Shown here piece by piece: positions 1 to 12,810 of a stretch of 64,000 nt of DNA. A program made the translations under genes and the position numbers. The DNA lies in assembly GCA_022829145.1 (NCBI GenBank), contig CM040747.1, positions 32,566,052 to 32,630,051 of the forward strand, in the 5' to 3' direction. The stretch comes from Albula goreensis. Lineage: Eukaryota; Chordata; Actinopteri; Albuliformes; Albulidae. The notes below the pieces were generated by a model. That model worked only from the letters and a program-made list of their open reading frames with translations, did not search any database and had not been told where the DNA came from. Position 1 is the stretch's first letter. Each line of letters starts with the position of its first letter.

Positions 1-1828
1 AGAAAAGTAAAAACTCTGCTTGGCTTTAATCCTCTTAAAACACAGTGAATATGAACCGTCTTCCCATAGTGCAATAGTGCTCACATTGCTGAGTCTGGTC
101 TGTTCTGTTTGCACATCTCGGTCTCCCCTGTTGCCTCACTGGCTGGATGAGACTCAAACGGTCTTTCTCAACCTGCTCAAGTTTGCGCCCTGGCCATTGG
201 CCCAGGCTAGAGGGAGGCTGATTCAGTTAATGGCGTGTGCAACAAACCCCTCTTTATGCTCAGCGGGACAGAGAGAAGCCCTGTTAAGGCTCCTGTGTCG
301 CCGTCTTTCAGTTCGCCCCGTAAACAAAAAAAAATGGCTGGTGTATTCAGAGCTTTTCGCGCTCCCACAGTCGGGCCAGCATACACACACGAATGGCGTG
401 TTTGTTCAGAGTCAGTGGGGAGAGACAGAAGGAAACCTCTGCATTTGTTCACTTCCTGTCTGCAGAGCTGAGAAACGGCTCGCCTCCATCTCGCAGCGCG
501 CAATTATGAGCGCCGCCCCCACCCACCCCCAAAAGCGCGCCCCTTCTTAGTCCAGCCTCCTGTCCGATAAGAGTCCAGAGAACTGTCAGTAACACCAGCC
601 CTCGCACAGCTTGCCTATCTTTAGGGAATTTTCCACAGTTTCAGGCCCCCAAAAGAACCACAGGATTCCACAAATTCAACATACCGCAAGCTGCAAGGAA
701 GCTTTTTTTTCTTAAGGACTGTACAAATAGTGTTCAACTATCGTCTGAAACACAGGTTTGGTATTTTTGACAAATGGTTGCAGTTTTGTTCTATGGTAAT
801 TAAAATCTGTTACTCCTTCTCTTTCTGTTATGACATAAAAGAAGTAGCCCTTGCTACCACGTGGATTATATTTTCACATGCACATAAACACAAACAGATA
901 CGCAAACATAAGGCACACACATTCACCTACAACAATGTGCATGCGCACACAAACAAGCACAGGCTCACAAACAAACCCATACACACACGAACATTCACCC
1001 ACACAAATATGCAGGCACTCCCAAATATATAGTTTAGTCACACACAAACGTGCTGGCAGGCACAAACACACAGAAACACTCACCCACACGTCTATTGTAC
1101 CCACACACACACACAGACACACACACATGGACAGCAGTAAGACCAGAGACAGTAAAACAGGAATTTGCTGGATCTGGCAGACTGCACACACACACACACA
1201 CACAAAAAAGTGATTTTATGCACAGCTAAATAAAACAGATGTGAGCATTACAGACCGTTTCTGGGACAGGTTTAGGCTGAACAAGGCTGTATAAGGACAA
1301 AGAGCTGCATACAAATACAGGCAATTATTTCAAATAGCCATTGTGTGACATGACATGCCTGTCCTCCCAAGAATGTCTTCAAACAATGAATGAGAGTTTA
1401 CCATCAATTTTGGTACAGGGTCTTTGTTAACAAAGATACTAATTCAGTCCACCACGTTTTCAAACCAGGATCAACATTTTCATAAATCTTCCATGGGTGA
1501 AAGACTATTTTAAAATACCCCAGGGAGACAAATAAACAAAAAACTGTCTTTCTCCTCCTGGTGGAATATCTGGAATGGAATGCATGGTCTTGCGCAAATG
1601 TTTGATCGAGTTTTAAATTGAGCACTTAGCAAGGTGTCAATCTAAAGCTGCCAGGTTGTGATTACAACATGTCCATCCGTTGTACCAGGGTGTGCTAGGA
1701 CAAATAAAATGACATTGTGGAAACCATAAATTCATAAGGAAAAACCACATAGTGCTGGAGGGACACTGTAGGCTCTATTGGGGGGTGTAGGAAGGCTGTC
1801 GGATGTGTGTTGGAGGGAAGGTGTTTAC
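1..1828 (-). other. FLVCR2 intron 2 (partial)
   Basis: Intron sequence downstream of coding exon 2. It contains a cryptically simple CA-rich stretch at about 885-1205. The plus-strand open frame at 20-550 has no recognisable domain and probably reflects GC content. No third FLVCR2 exon was found here. Confidence 0.6.
885..1205 (+). repeat. CA-rich low-complexity tract
   Basis: An imperfect CA/ACAC-rich run including pure blocks near 1101-1126 and 1185-1204. The His/Thr-rich and Cys/Val-rich open frames over it are by-products of the repeat. Confidence 0.85.
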
Positions 1829-1970
1829 CGAGAGCCACTAAGACGAAGAGCAGGGTCGCCACTCCGGCCGTCATGTAGAACATGATGCTGATATGGTGTG
1901 CCAGCTCGTCCAAGTCCTCCACGTTGGGCACCAGGATGGGCGGAACAAGGAACCCGATTGCTATGCCCAG
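1829..1970 (-). CDS. FLVCR2: FLVCR2 coding exon 2
   Basis: Acceptor TTAACAG|CTG and donor CTCG|GTAAAC on the minus strand. It encodes [15 protein letters not shown] (rest of TM5) and the TM6 stretch ending FVLVAL, and leaves one base of a split codon. The length (142 bp) and junctions match the FLVCR family exon structure as I know it. Confidence 0.92.
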
Positions 1971-4900
1971 CTGTTAAGGAGTGGGGTGGAGGGTGGGGAA
2001 GGGTGGAGGGAAAGACACAAAATACCATCCTGTTACATTGGCTGGAGGAGGAGGGGTCAAAAAGCCAAAGCTAGGTCAGTGATTGGTCAACATTTCCTGG
2101 CCTTGAGTTCAGTCAGCGAATGAGAAGAGCCTCTCCAGCAAGATTCACGGACAGGAAGAAGGACGTACGGGAAAGGGGAAACATCCCCAAAAAGAGGAAC
2201 ATAAGGTTCCTGACATTTGCAGACGTCACGCCAAGGTGAGCACATGCAAGAAGACACACATGTCGTACTGTCTTGTGACATCAGCTGATGTAAGGGCCAC
2301 CCTGTGGGGGAGAGGTCACGGAAATGGTGCACCAATAAGAAAAAAAAAAAAAAACATAACCAATACAACAATCGTGTACATTCTCTACAAATGAATTAAA
2401 AAGCACAAATTGGTCAAACGAGAAAAAACATCAATGAACAAGAGGAAAAAATTTGAGAAATCAGATGGCAATGTGAGAGAAACCAAGGTAAAACACCACA
2501 AAATAATACACAAAATGTGTTCCTATAAAACAGCACAAAACACCACACACACACACACACACACACGTAGGAGGCGAAAAGTCAGTAAGCCACAAGCCAT
2601 ACAAAAGTAGGAACAAAACAGTGGGACAATTAAATGGCCTTGCAGCATTGTGCAATTAAAAGTCTGGAGTGGATTCTTGGAAAGGGAAGAATGACAAAAA
2701 ACATAATTGCATGTTCTAACTTTGATAGACAAGCCAGGAAGTAAACTCCAGAGTTATAAAGGGCAAACAAATACTGAGACACACCATAATCCCTGACTAT
2801 ATGCTGGAGCATAGCAGTCGTTGACAGCCCTCGACAGAAGTCTGTGGCAGTGGCTTCTCTCCTTTTGTAGAATAATTATGTAATGTTTTATCGAATAATT
2901 ATCATAAAAAATGACTGCAAGACTTTTTTGTTTGAAAATAGTTCACCCAAAGCGAGAATTCTATCACTCTTTCACCATCACCCTCTCTCGGCTAGCGAGG
3001 GGCAGTCAGTTTAGTTCAGAGTGTAGGCTGTAACTGCTGTCAAGAGTGTCTTAAAGCAGGGGGAGAGCTCATTTTAGGAGACAATTCATAGTCTTAAGTA
3101 GAGAAGACTGCAGTTATTTCTCACTCATTTTATGGCTGAAAACACACAACACAACTTACAATAGACGACATTTACTTGCAACAAAACAGAAACGATATAA
3201 CCATTCGAAAGCACATCACAATAGACATTTTGGTGCATGGATTTTCAAAATGATCAGTTTGATGCTGATACAGTGATCTTGACTGCTCAAGCAGTAAATT
3301 AAACTTTTGTTAACAACAACAGAATTTAATATTTTCAGCAGCTTTATAAAAAAAAACTTGCCTGACTTCACTCCCTCTGTATACAAAGTTGTTAGACACG
3401 GGTGCGATATCCACCTACTTTGGAATACATGCTTACCCAATGAGCGGCTCAATGTCAGCGCTACGAGCCAGCAAATCACCCCAAAACCATCACCCTCCAA
3501 CCACTTGGCTCACAAGAAAGAATGGGCACATTTCGGTCAGTCTCTCCTGGAGGATTTTCTCATTAGACTCAAAAGTAAAATTAGCCCAACGGAAAGTAGT
3601 GAAGGTGGACCTTTTCTACCCTGGAGCAAAGCAGTGGGTGAGTGACGGTTTGGGGCAGCTCTATAGACTAATGGCCAGGACATCCTGTCAGTCATTGACA
3701 AAATCATGTATCCCACTCTGGGCCTGCATAATCTGGAGCAGAATTCATTCTGCACCTGAAAACACAATTGAGATACATTCCAAAGATATGCTGTCAGTCG
3801 TGCATGCAGCATACCAGAGGGTCGAAACGATAATGTAAAGGAAAGTGCATTCAGATTTAATAAAAACAACATATTACATCTATATTGGTGTTAAGACAGT
3901 TCAAGTTATTTTATATAAAGTGTGGGTAATTACTAATTTGTGTATAATTTTAATTGATCTAATTTTAGTTAATATGACATTCAACAGCTGACTTATCATT
4001 TCTGATTGGCTGGAGGGTGTGTATTATTTTTGGGTATATGGACACAAAGTAGTTTCAGCCAAGAAGCCTAATCCTTCTTCAAAATTAATAACCTGGCTTG
4101 GTTATCTCATATGAAAACATTCACATTCATATCACTGATAGCCACCATGGGAACACATTATACCAGTAGCAAAAAATAAATTAATAGGGAAAATATCTTG
4201 TTTGCAACAAATTTGATCAAACTAACAAATTTTGTAGTCATGAATGCAGTAGGCCTATTTATTCTGTTTGGAAATATTCAAGTCACATTCTCACAAATTA
4301 CCTTCACTAAAACATTACCTTTAATATTCATGCATACAATTTGTTCTTCAAAACATCAGTTAATCTGCAAATGAACAGTTCTGTTTGGCAAATTTCATAG
4401 TTGCAACAAGCGACACAAGTTTTGTTTTTAGGCTGAAGGCTCTTATGCAGTATTTTTTTATAGATATATATAAATAACAGTACAGAAGATTATTCTTAGA
4501 TTAGCTGTGAACTTGTGATTCACAAACTTTGAACTACTAAACCACAAACATAATATGTTAATAAAAATGTTTTTATTAGGTGAACGTATTTTTAAATGCT
4601 AAATTCAACAGGACAGATAGTATTGTAGGAATGTTTTTATCTTTGGAATGTGGCTGGAGCCTACAGTTGTACAAAAATACTGTAGGCCTTTGTACTTTGC
4701 AGAGGAAGCTTGCCCTGCCTTCAACTCAGGGTGATCTTTCATCTCTGCGTCGTACATTATTTTTATATAACTGTACACTTTGTCGTGCATTATCCCACAA
4801 CTGCCTGAATCAGTACACTTTTTTAAATTATATTAGAATTACATGGTTTTTGTTGGTCAATGACAAAAAGGCCAATGTAATTTATTTTACATCCATTTTG

Positions 4901-7900
4901 TTCCATGCAAAAATCAAAGTGGGTAAACATCTTGAGTCAACTGTAGTCAAAATGGGAAAGAACTTTGAAAAAGGCAATGTTTGTCCTTAGAAAAGTGACT
5001 GGTGCCCCTGAGGGTATAGTACGTGAATGGTTGACTAACAACTGCTCGTGGCCATGTTCTTTTGTCCTCTGAGTCCTCGGGATGTTTAACTTCAACACAG
5101 GAAGGTTGCAGCTTGTTTGGTTTTAACTACGTTGATGGGGTTCCCCAAGGGTCTACAGGCCCCATACGAAAAACGCTGAATCAGTTGAATCATAAGGTCT
5201 CATTTTCAAATATGACTGAACAAGCTAGGCATTATGGCACAGTTTCAAAAGTCACCTATGCACGTTCTGTGCTGAAGCAGATTTATTGCCATATTGTTTT
5301 TGATAAAACAGTGATGATGCGTGCACCCAAGTAAAACTGTTAATGTCCACTGCTAAATGAACCTTTAGATATGCATACCTGTTAACCACGTCAGCTGATT
5401 CATTGCTCTGGTTGAGCAAGACTCCTTCAACCAACTCATTTGCGATAATAAGGAAACGGAATTAATTAAGGAAGAATCAGCGCTGGTATTCTGATAGTTC
5501 CCAGGTCCAAAAGAACCAAAAAAACAAGAAGAGGTTGGAAAACTGGGAACTTTACTTACTGGGAACAAGCGCTCCACAGAAAGGGACTCATTTTACATTC
5601 CAGGTTGTAGTATTGCCTAGACTGGACTTTGCTCAAAATGCAAGGGTGTATCCCTGTCTCCAGCATATCTATCTCTTACTTAGAAATAAAGCCAATGTAG
5701 CATGCACAGTGTGCATGTACATCAGTTTATCAAGGGTCTATTACAGCCATACCCAATCTTTACATTCATATGTGGAATGTCAGTTATTTATTGAGTGAAT
5801 TCCACAGGTGGTTACATAATGCACAGCCAAACTAACTTATATTAATGTAAGACCGGGCTGGCCCAGCGAGGGATAGGGTGGTATTGAAAAATAGGATGAG
5901 GGCAATGAAAAATGGTCCCGGCATGCCTCTTTTGTTGTGGTAATTTAAAAAATACCTTAGCTTATGTTTCCCCAAGATAAAACGCCTGTTTTTGAAGTCT
6001 CTCGAACATGGTTTTATGTTATATCTCAGGCCCACGGAAATTCCTGACCATGTTGAGAAGTAGTGTTGCAAAGCATGTAACCAGTGTTTTAAGTCTCTTC
6101 AACGAAGACCTCACTGTAGACAATCTCAAACATAATCAAGAGACATTAGATAAACATCAGCGACGAATGACCAATTAGATAATCAAGCATCATTTCGCAA
6201 AGGCTTATCAGCATATATCCTCATAGTTAAAGAGATGTGCCAATAAAACGAAAATTAGACACATCGATGACAAGGCAAAAATGTTTGCAAGCTTTCAGAT
6301 ATCTACCTCTTTCGGTGAACATGGATGAAGATCTAGGGTTAAAACAGGAAATGAATAAAGAGTTTATGTGTCATGACAGACAAGCAGGTATTTCGTTGAA
6401 ATATTTGCACTTCTTAAAACCACCAAATTAAGATTCATTTAGGCATACAGCCATAAAAACCTGAGGTTTTCTTTGTCAGTGTCATAAAACAATAAGGTTT
6501 TAATCCCAAGCAGGTACACAAATATTTGAAATTAGTTCATTTTAGTTTTCTTTGTCTGTCCCTCCTGTTGAGCAGAACAGTACCCGATAGTGTTGATGCA
6601 CATTTACTTTGAAGTCATTCCATCTACTTAACAGCTTCACTTATAATAATCAGAAAATTAATTAAGACAATTATTAAAGTGCAATGGGATGATTATTCAA
6701 TTAGAGGCTAAACAAAAACAGAGACAGTAGTGAATGAGTAGGTCCGGGAAAAGGGAACCTATCAATGCTAAGGAATTTTACGGACGCTATTTTATCTTCA
6801 GAACCAACAGCAGCAAGAACCTGGGTGCAGGCAGTGAGTGGCACAAGATAAAGAAATCATCTTGCGGATTTGACAAAGCATGCAGATGTCTCACTGGAGT
6901 AGCCACACCCACTTCAACCTTTTCATAATTTATGCCTGTCTTAGCCACACCCCACACGCAAAAAATGTCTTTATTCCATGAACATACTGTACATTGTGAG
7001 TCATGTCCTGATCGTTTCAGTTGTCAAAAAAAAAAAATAAAGTGGAAGCATCATACAGGCATGAGTTCATGCAAGAGCATCCTCAACAGACTGTGAAGAA
7101 GCATTAAGAGCGTTCACTTTGTTGATGACCTTGGTCCTCCGCCGAGTAGACTAAATTATTGCCTGTTACTTAGAGTCACCTGCCTTACCTTGCAATCCAG
7201 ATTTAAAACAGACTGGCTTTTTTTATTCTGTTCTACTGTCATTGTGCTAAAACTTGAGCATGTCTGAAGAACAAAGCATCATAAATTTAATTTGATTTTG
7301 TGAATCAGAAAGACAATGCAGCTAACGAGGACCTCTAATCTAGTTCTGTCCCTTAGCCCTGAAGAGAATATGTTCTGTCAGTCTCAGTTCTGTTATGAAC
7401 GTAACAGTCCCTACACATTTTAATCAATGGCGCCGCCGGCCCACCAGTGTTCAACTAGCCTGTACACTGCAACAGCATATAGGAATTCCTGAAATTCAGT
7501 TTTGGCTTTTGGTTTTGGTGTGCCACCCCAAGATTTTCAGTGGCCTCATCTGGCCACGCCTACAAAAAATTTCTGGGGGCGCCACTGATTCTAAAGGACA
7601 CAAACCATAGCACAATGATATAAGATATCTAAATAAACGTTTAAACTTGTTCTAGTGCTCTGAACACTGGTCCAAAGAGAAAGCACAAAACCTATTTAGA
7701 CAAGACAGTATAGAACAATACCTAAGGAAGTTGGAAGCATTCCTATCTATTGTTTAATGGGGATGTTTCTGTTGCGCAGAACTACTACAACAATAATCTC
7801 CGACGTTTGATCATAAGCCTGCTGTGGGAATCAGCCCGAGGGATTTCTGGGTAAGGAAATGACCAAACATACAAATAAAAACTACAATGCTCTCCGGTTT

Positions 7901-8656
7901 AACATGTGATCTTGATGAAGTGTGCTCATGTCCAAGAACCTTTTGTCTTTAATCAAGCTTATGTTTCCATTTCGCTTGTGATTATTTACAGATGATGTGA
8001 ATTATCTCTAAGAGCTAACATACGGACAGGACTTGGGGATAGTTACAAACAGCAGCACTTCCTCTGCAACATCCTATGAATTCTTGACAGCATTAGAGGT
8101 GAGAGATAAAACGATCTCAATTTTCCCCATCAGTACGTGTTGATGCACTGGCACATGAAAAAGAGGCTTTTTCCTAATTCCTAATTTCTTGGGAGCTGGT
8201 ACACTCACGAAGGAGGCGGGACAAGGGCCTCGGTCATCTACATAGGACATGACACAGACATCCTATGGATTTAGTTACTAGTGAAGATTGTGATTTTTAA
8301 TGTACTCTTTGCTGTACATAATGTGAATGTACAAGGGGCAAACCCTTTGATTGTAAGTTCCTGCTCTGTTGTTTATTCCCTTTTACTCAAAGAATGATAT
8401 CAATACAGCCGGTTTTTTGTTTTTTTTTTTGGGGAGGGGATATGATTTCTTCAAGCCATCCATTAATATGCTTCATAATTCAAATTCGCCCAGGAATGCC
8501 CTGGTACAGATATTCAAATGAATTCTTATCAAAATGACACATGCAATGAAGAACTGAACCAAAGAAAAAAATATCAGAATCAATGATTCAGCATTGCTGT
8601 GAATATCCTCCTTATGCTTGTTACTGTTGTTGTGCTGTGTGTATATACACACATAC

Positions 8657-8693
<37 letters not shown>

Positions 8694-9306
8694 TGTAAAT
8701 TACACATAGGCCAAGTGTTAGTGTGCAACACACCTGGTTCCCAAAGACTCCAATGGAGCAGGCTGTAGAAACCTCCTCTGAACCAAACCACACAGAGGCG
8801 ATTCGGGAGGGCATTCCAAGTATAAACACCTGGGCCAGAGAACAGGTGAACTGTCCAAACATCGTCACTCCAAACAGGTCGGGTCTGACACTGGCCACCT
8901 TTATCCAAGTCCCCATGCAATTCAAAGCTGCGGCTACAAGTGCTATTACCCGCAGTCCCTTCTTATCCAAAAGCCAGGTGACCGGGAATATGAAAGGAAT
9001 GTATGTCAGCATGTAGATCATTGACATCCAGTCAATGGTGAAAGAGTCGACACTGTAGAACTTCATAAAAATATTGTTGATAATTCCGTATTGAATCCAT
9101 TGGAACGAATTACACAACGAGTACGAACTGAACAGGCAGACAATAAACCATCGCCGTTTGTACAAACGGGTCGTTGGTGTAACGGGTACGTCCTGAGTCG
9201 AATTCCCCTGGAACTCTGCTTCGGGACTATTGACTATTTTTACTTTTTCATGGTTACTGTTTTCATTATGATTGACACCGCCAACCAGATCGGATTTTTC
9301 GTTCAT
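1829..9306 (-). CDS. FLVCR2: FLVCR2, heme/choline transporter family (MFS), 5' two coding exons, partial
   Basis: Multi-pass plasma-membrane transporter of the major facilitator superfamily; the FLVCR family is linked to choline (and formerly heme) transport. Two coding exons are visible: 8734-9306 (191 aa) and 1829-1970 (47 codons plus one base). They give roughly the first half of the protein. Family signatures are SFQWIQYG in TM1, [14 protein letters not shown] in TM2, [17 protein letters not shown] in TM4, [14 protein letters not shown] then [11 protein letters not shown] across the exon junction (TM5), and [17 protein letters not shown] (TM6). The [19 protein letters not shown] stretch resembles human FLVCR2 more than FLVCR1, and the BATF/JDP2 neighbours agree. 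The start is firm: CACCATGA context with an in-frame TGA four codons upstream. Remaining exons must lie left of the window, because no further match occurs in 1-1828. Confidence 0.93.
2544..2566 (+). repeat. (CA)n microsatellite
   Basis: About 11 uninterrupted CA units inside FLVCR2 intron 1. Confidence 0.85.
7427..7587. mobile_element. Possible short non-autonomous DNA transposon (MITE-like)
   Basis: The left end begins CAATGGCGCCGCCGG and the right end is the inverted relative CAGTGGCGCCCCCAG, about 15 bp with three mismatches. The two ends enclose about 130 bp without coding potential. No convincing target-site duplication is visible, so the family is unassigned and this could be chance or an eroded repeat. 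Confidence 0.35.
8661..8689 (+). repeat. (AG)14 microsatellite
   Basis: A perfect AG run about 45 bp inside FLVCR2 intron 1 from the exon 1 donor. On the transcribed minus strand it is a CU tract. Confidence 0.9.
8734..9306 (-). CDS. FLVCR2: FLVCR2 coding exon 1
   Basis: Encodes residues 1-191: a hydrophilic cytosolic N-terminus of about 50 aa rich in Asn, Glu and Lys, then TM1 (about 52-78), TM2 (about 92-113), TM3 (about 120-138), TM4 (about 145-172) and the start of TM5. The donor reads CAG|GTGTGT on the minus strand, in phase 0. The open frame continues past the donor into the intron, but homology stops exactly at GNQ, so the extension is not coding. Confidence 0.93.
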
Positions 9307-10724
9307 GGTGTTAGGTCAGTTAATTCAAAGTAACCTACTGTAAATGCAACGGTCAAAAACGTTGCCCAGAAAAACAAATAAATCCTAACAAATACTAGGA
9401 ACCAGTCTAATTTAACACTAGGGGTAGCTATTAAGTCAAAACTGAAAAGCGCACATTTTATGTTGCTTTTTTTGTACAAAGACGCATCCAGTCCAAACAG
9501 GGTACGGAGCCAAAATTACGCACTATTCTACGCCTCTCTAAATAAACCAATCAGTTGTAAGATCAAGAACTAGCTACGCGTTGTTCAGAGATTTGAAAGC
9601 TACATCGAGATTAATTATGTATTTAACGACTTAACTTAAAAATAACAGGCTATACACTGATTAATTGCAATGTTGCGGTCAAGTTACTCCAGCACAAAAA
9701 AATCTCAAATCATTTGTAACTTGCGAGTTAAAACCAGATGATAACGCTTCCAGGATAAATACTTCAAAGTGACCGGAGCATTACTATAACTGTTGTAATG
9801 TCTTCGACTGATACAAATCGTCCATGATCAAAAAAAAAGTATAAATATTACTTTTTATCCTGTGTTAGCGCTTCCTGACTCCAGTCGAAGTTGCTGTCAG
9901 CCCATATGAACACCGGCTTCCAGAAACCACGTGGTACACAAACTATAACTCCACCCGATGAACTTTCACCAGTGACCGTCAGAGTTGGGCTTGCCAGTCG
10001 TATAGGAGCGCACAGAACAGGCTCAAGTTCCTTACTCTTGACAGATCACATGGCTCCAGTGTATTTATGAACGTTCATGAGGTTGAAACAGCGGAAGGAA
10101 AAGCAAGTTTACGTCTACGTCGAACGTATCTATCCAAAACGTGTTCTGGAGTAAGGCAATCAGTCCGTAATTAGTCCGCCTCATAATGATGGAAATCCTC
10201 TATGTTTTATATTCAACCTGGGAATTCCATTAGTGACTTGGTTGCAACAATTAACACACACAAACACCCGAACTGTATAAAGCGTAGGTAAGAGTTTGTT
10301 GAAGAAGTCGTGCAGTGTTATGAATGTCTTCTGAAATATTAGCATGGAATATACATATCTAAACCGTTTCGCGTTTTATTTATTCTCTGTATATGTACAA
10401 TCTGTGTGAAGACATTGTAGTGAAGGACTTGTGTAATTATAATTGTTGCAACAAGTGCATTTTCCGCCTGACCGATGTGTTCACGTTCTCTGATTCATCG
10501 ATGGATATTTATGCAGCCAGGACCATTCACTTGATACAACTTTCATTTTGTCATGTGATGTTCGACGATGAGTGATGTGGTTAAAAACAAGCAGATATTG
10601 GTTACAGTCTTACGACATCCTGTTCGTGGTCGGTTTACCTGTGACTTGCTAAAGATTCATCGAAAAGCTCAGGCGCCAGCCCAGGAACAGATAACTACAA
10701 GGCACATAAAAATAAGTATATAAC
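9307..10724. other. FLVCR2 upstream / BATF downstream intergenic DNA
   Basis: It holds the presumed FLVCR2 5' UTR and promoter. A CCAAT motif lies in AACCAATCAG at about 9544-9553. No clear TATA box or unambiguous non-coding first exon was found. The open frames here are short and featureless. Confidence 0.5.
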
Positions 10725-10730
10725 TTTATT
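10725..10730 (-). terminator. Candidate BATF polyadenylation signal
   Basis: AATAAA on the minus strand, about 1.87 kb after the BATF stop codon, in AT-rich DNA with no closer equally clear hexamer noticed. The 3' end is inferred, and a shorter 3' UTR using a variant signal is possible. Confidence 0.35.
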
Positions 10731-12603
10731 TCCCAAAGTACATCACAAACAGCGGTACAAAAAAATGTAACAAATGAGTAGATTCAGAAAATCACTTGTA
10801 ATATTTAGCAAATGAAGCATCCTCGCAAACATGACAGCTCGAGAACATAAAATTACAGGCTTCTATCAGAAGGAAAACAGTCTAGTTTTACATATCAAGC
10901 GTTAGAAACGTCAAGTTTCGTATCATAGCATTGTTTTTTATTGCATCTATGTTACTTTTAACGTTAGTTTTAACGAGTCATGTCAAGTGTTTAACGCAAA
11001 AAGACACACTAACAATAACTGCCATTTAAATTACAAGTTTTGACAATGTCAGAGAGGACCAAAATTCTCAACGCTCTCGTTATGAAAATACATTCGGATA
11101 TTTTTAGTAGAATAAATTCGAAAAACAGTCCCCACTTGTGAAAAACTGTTCTTCCTAGTGTACCAAAGTCGTCTCCATGATGAATTCAGGACCTCGTTTT
11201 GTGAGAGGTTAGCTCTGAGTTTTTAAAGAGCCCTTGTGTTCAGTAGGCCTTGGAACACATTTTCTCAACTCCTGATTGAAAAAAAAAAACGACTCTCACA
11301 GATCTCCCAACACTGGACGTGGATACCAAAGAATTGAAGAACCATATTCAATAAGCATAGATCATTTGACCCAATGTTTGACCTTGTATGCATGGACATC
11401 AAAAAAACAAAGTTTGCCACACTGTCTCAACTTTTGCAAAAAGCAACAGACACAAGTATCCATGGATTATATCGGACAAGCAACTGAAAAAAGGGTTTCG
11501 CCGGTTATTCTTGTCCCTTAAGGCAGAATGTACAGTCATGCCTGGCACAAAAATAACACAAGCACGGCACCAGGAGGGCTGAGTCTCTCCTGAACAAGGT
11601 TTTCTCACTCCAGTGCTGGTGAGGTGTGCCATAGAAAACCTGCTCAAATACGACACAGTATAACAACACATTTGAGGTTATACGCTTTACCAAATATCCG
11701 TTTCTCTCAAATTAGGACATGCAGCTGTAAATACAATCCAATGCTGCTGTATATCTTGTGCTTAATTCTGAGGTATTTTGTTCATCGAAAAATGTCCCTA
11801 TAAAACATTCTTTTAAAATGAATGTAACTTTTGTTGTACCCATCAAGTAAAACCTCACAAAACAGTACTCACTGTATACATTATTTCATGAAATATAAAC
11901 CCAATACGTCAAGCAATGACACAGTAACGATAACCGCAAAAGGAAACATTTACTAGGGCAATATGTGTCACGTGATCACTTATAAATGAATGAAAAATTC
12001 AGAAACGCTAGATATGTGAGACTCATAGTTTAAAAAGATATTCTTTGTAGAAATGTTTCCAAAGAGCAATATCTATTAAGTCCACAACTTTCAATGTTAA
12101 TAGCACAATGGCAGATGCTGAGTTTTAGGAATATTGACAGAAATACATTGTCAAACTTTGAATCTTCACATTTGAAATCTGAAACTCATTTATGGACAGA
12201 AGTGCCATTGATTCATAAAATATTTCATACGCTTCCTTAAATGATCTTTTGCTCCATCAATAATATTTTTCAAACCACTCGCTTGGCACTGGAATCAGTT
12301 ATGCCTTCAGTTGTTTCAAGGATTTTCAACTTGGAACAATTTTCCATTTAATTCATTCAGTAATAGTTACACATCTATGTTATACTTGACTGTAACAGTC
12401 AAATATAGGGTCACCTGGTTATTTCAGTCCAAGAATCCATCCACATACTACCTTGATTTTGGAAGTCAGTCACCTGTAGTTAAGGATTCTTCAAAGATAG
12501 CAGCTCTTGCCTGTCAAAGCACTTGCACACAGTCACCCAGGTTTTCTGTCAGGTTGGTAGGGACCAGGGAAATGCTCCGGTGCTCTTTTCCGCCCTCTGG
12601 TGG
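10731..12603 (-). other. Probable BATF 3' UTR / downstream region
   Basis: AT-rich sequence between the BATF stop and the candidate polyadenylation signal. It holds no domain-bearing open frame. The assignment rests only on position. Confidence 0.35.
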
Positions 12604-12810
12604 TCACTGATGGTAGCGCGGCGAGGTCATGTGTGGCTGGTGATAGACTCCATGGTGGGGGGAGTAGAGGATGTCAGAAGATTGGGGGCCGAGGCCAGAG
12701 CATAAAGGCTCATGATTATTAAGCACATTTGTCAGGTATTTTGCTTCTTCTGACAGCCTCTTCACCTCCCTCCTCAGCGCTGCATTCTCTTTCTCCAAGT
12801 TCTCGCTCTC
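12604..12810 (-). CDS. BATF: BATF coding exon 3 (leucine zipper and C-terminus)
   Basis: Acceptor TTGCAG|GAG. Encodes ESENLEKENAALRREVKRLS and the remainder of the zipper, then NNHEPLCSGL and the proline/histidine-rich tail, ending in TGA at 12604-12606. Confidence 0.96.
   Translation of the reverse strand, partial: ESENLEKENAALRREVKRLSEEAKYLTNVLNNHEPLCSGLGPQSSDILYSPHHGVYHQPHMTSPRYHQ

Larger units (their letters stand above)
1971..8733 (-). other. FLVCR2 intron 1 (6.8 kb)
   Basis: Mostly AT-rich unique-looking DNA with short simple repeats: A-run at about 2340-2354, CA run at about 2544-2566, A-run at 7027-7037 and AG run at 8661-8689. A possible short inverted-terminal-repeat element is at 7427-7587. 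No open frame here has a recognisable domain or is longer than about 150 codons. Confidence 0.7.

Noticed and set aside
20-550. 176-codon plus-strand open frame at the left edge
   Set aside because: No domain, and lies in an FLVCR2 intron.
851-1213. His/Thr-rich protein and its Cys/Val-rich antisense counterpart
   Set aside because: By-products of the CA-rich low-complexity tract.
2278-2291. Perfect palindrome ACATCAGCTGATGT
   Set aside because: A single 14-bp palindrome in an intron is expected by chance in a window of this size, and there was no supporting context.
8473-8733. Extension of the FLVCR2 frame past its exon 1 donor
   Set aside because: A strong GTGTGT donor follows GNQ, and family homology resumes at LGIAIG in exon 2. 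The extension runs through an AG microsatellite.
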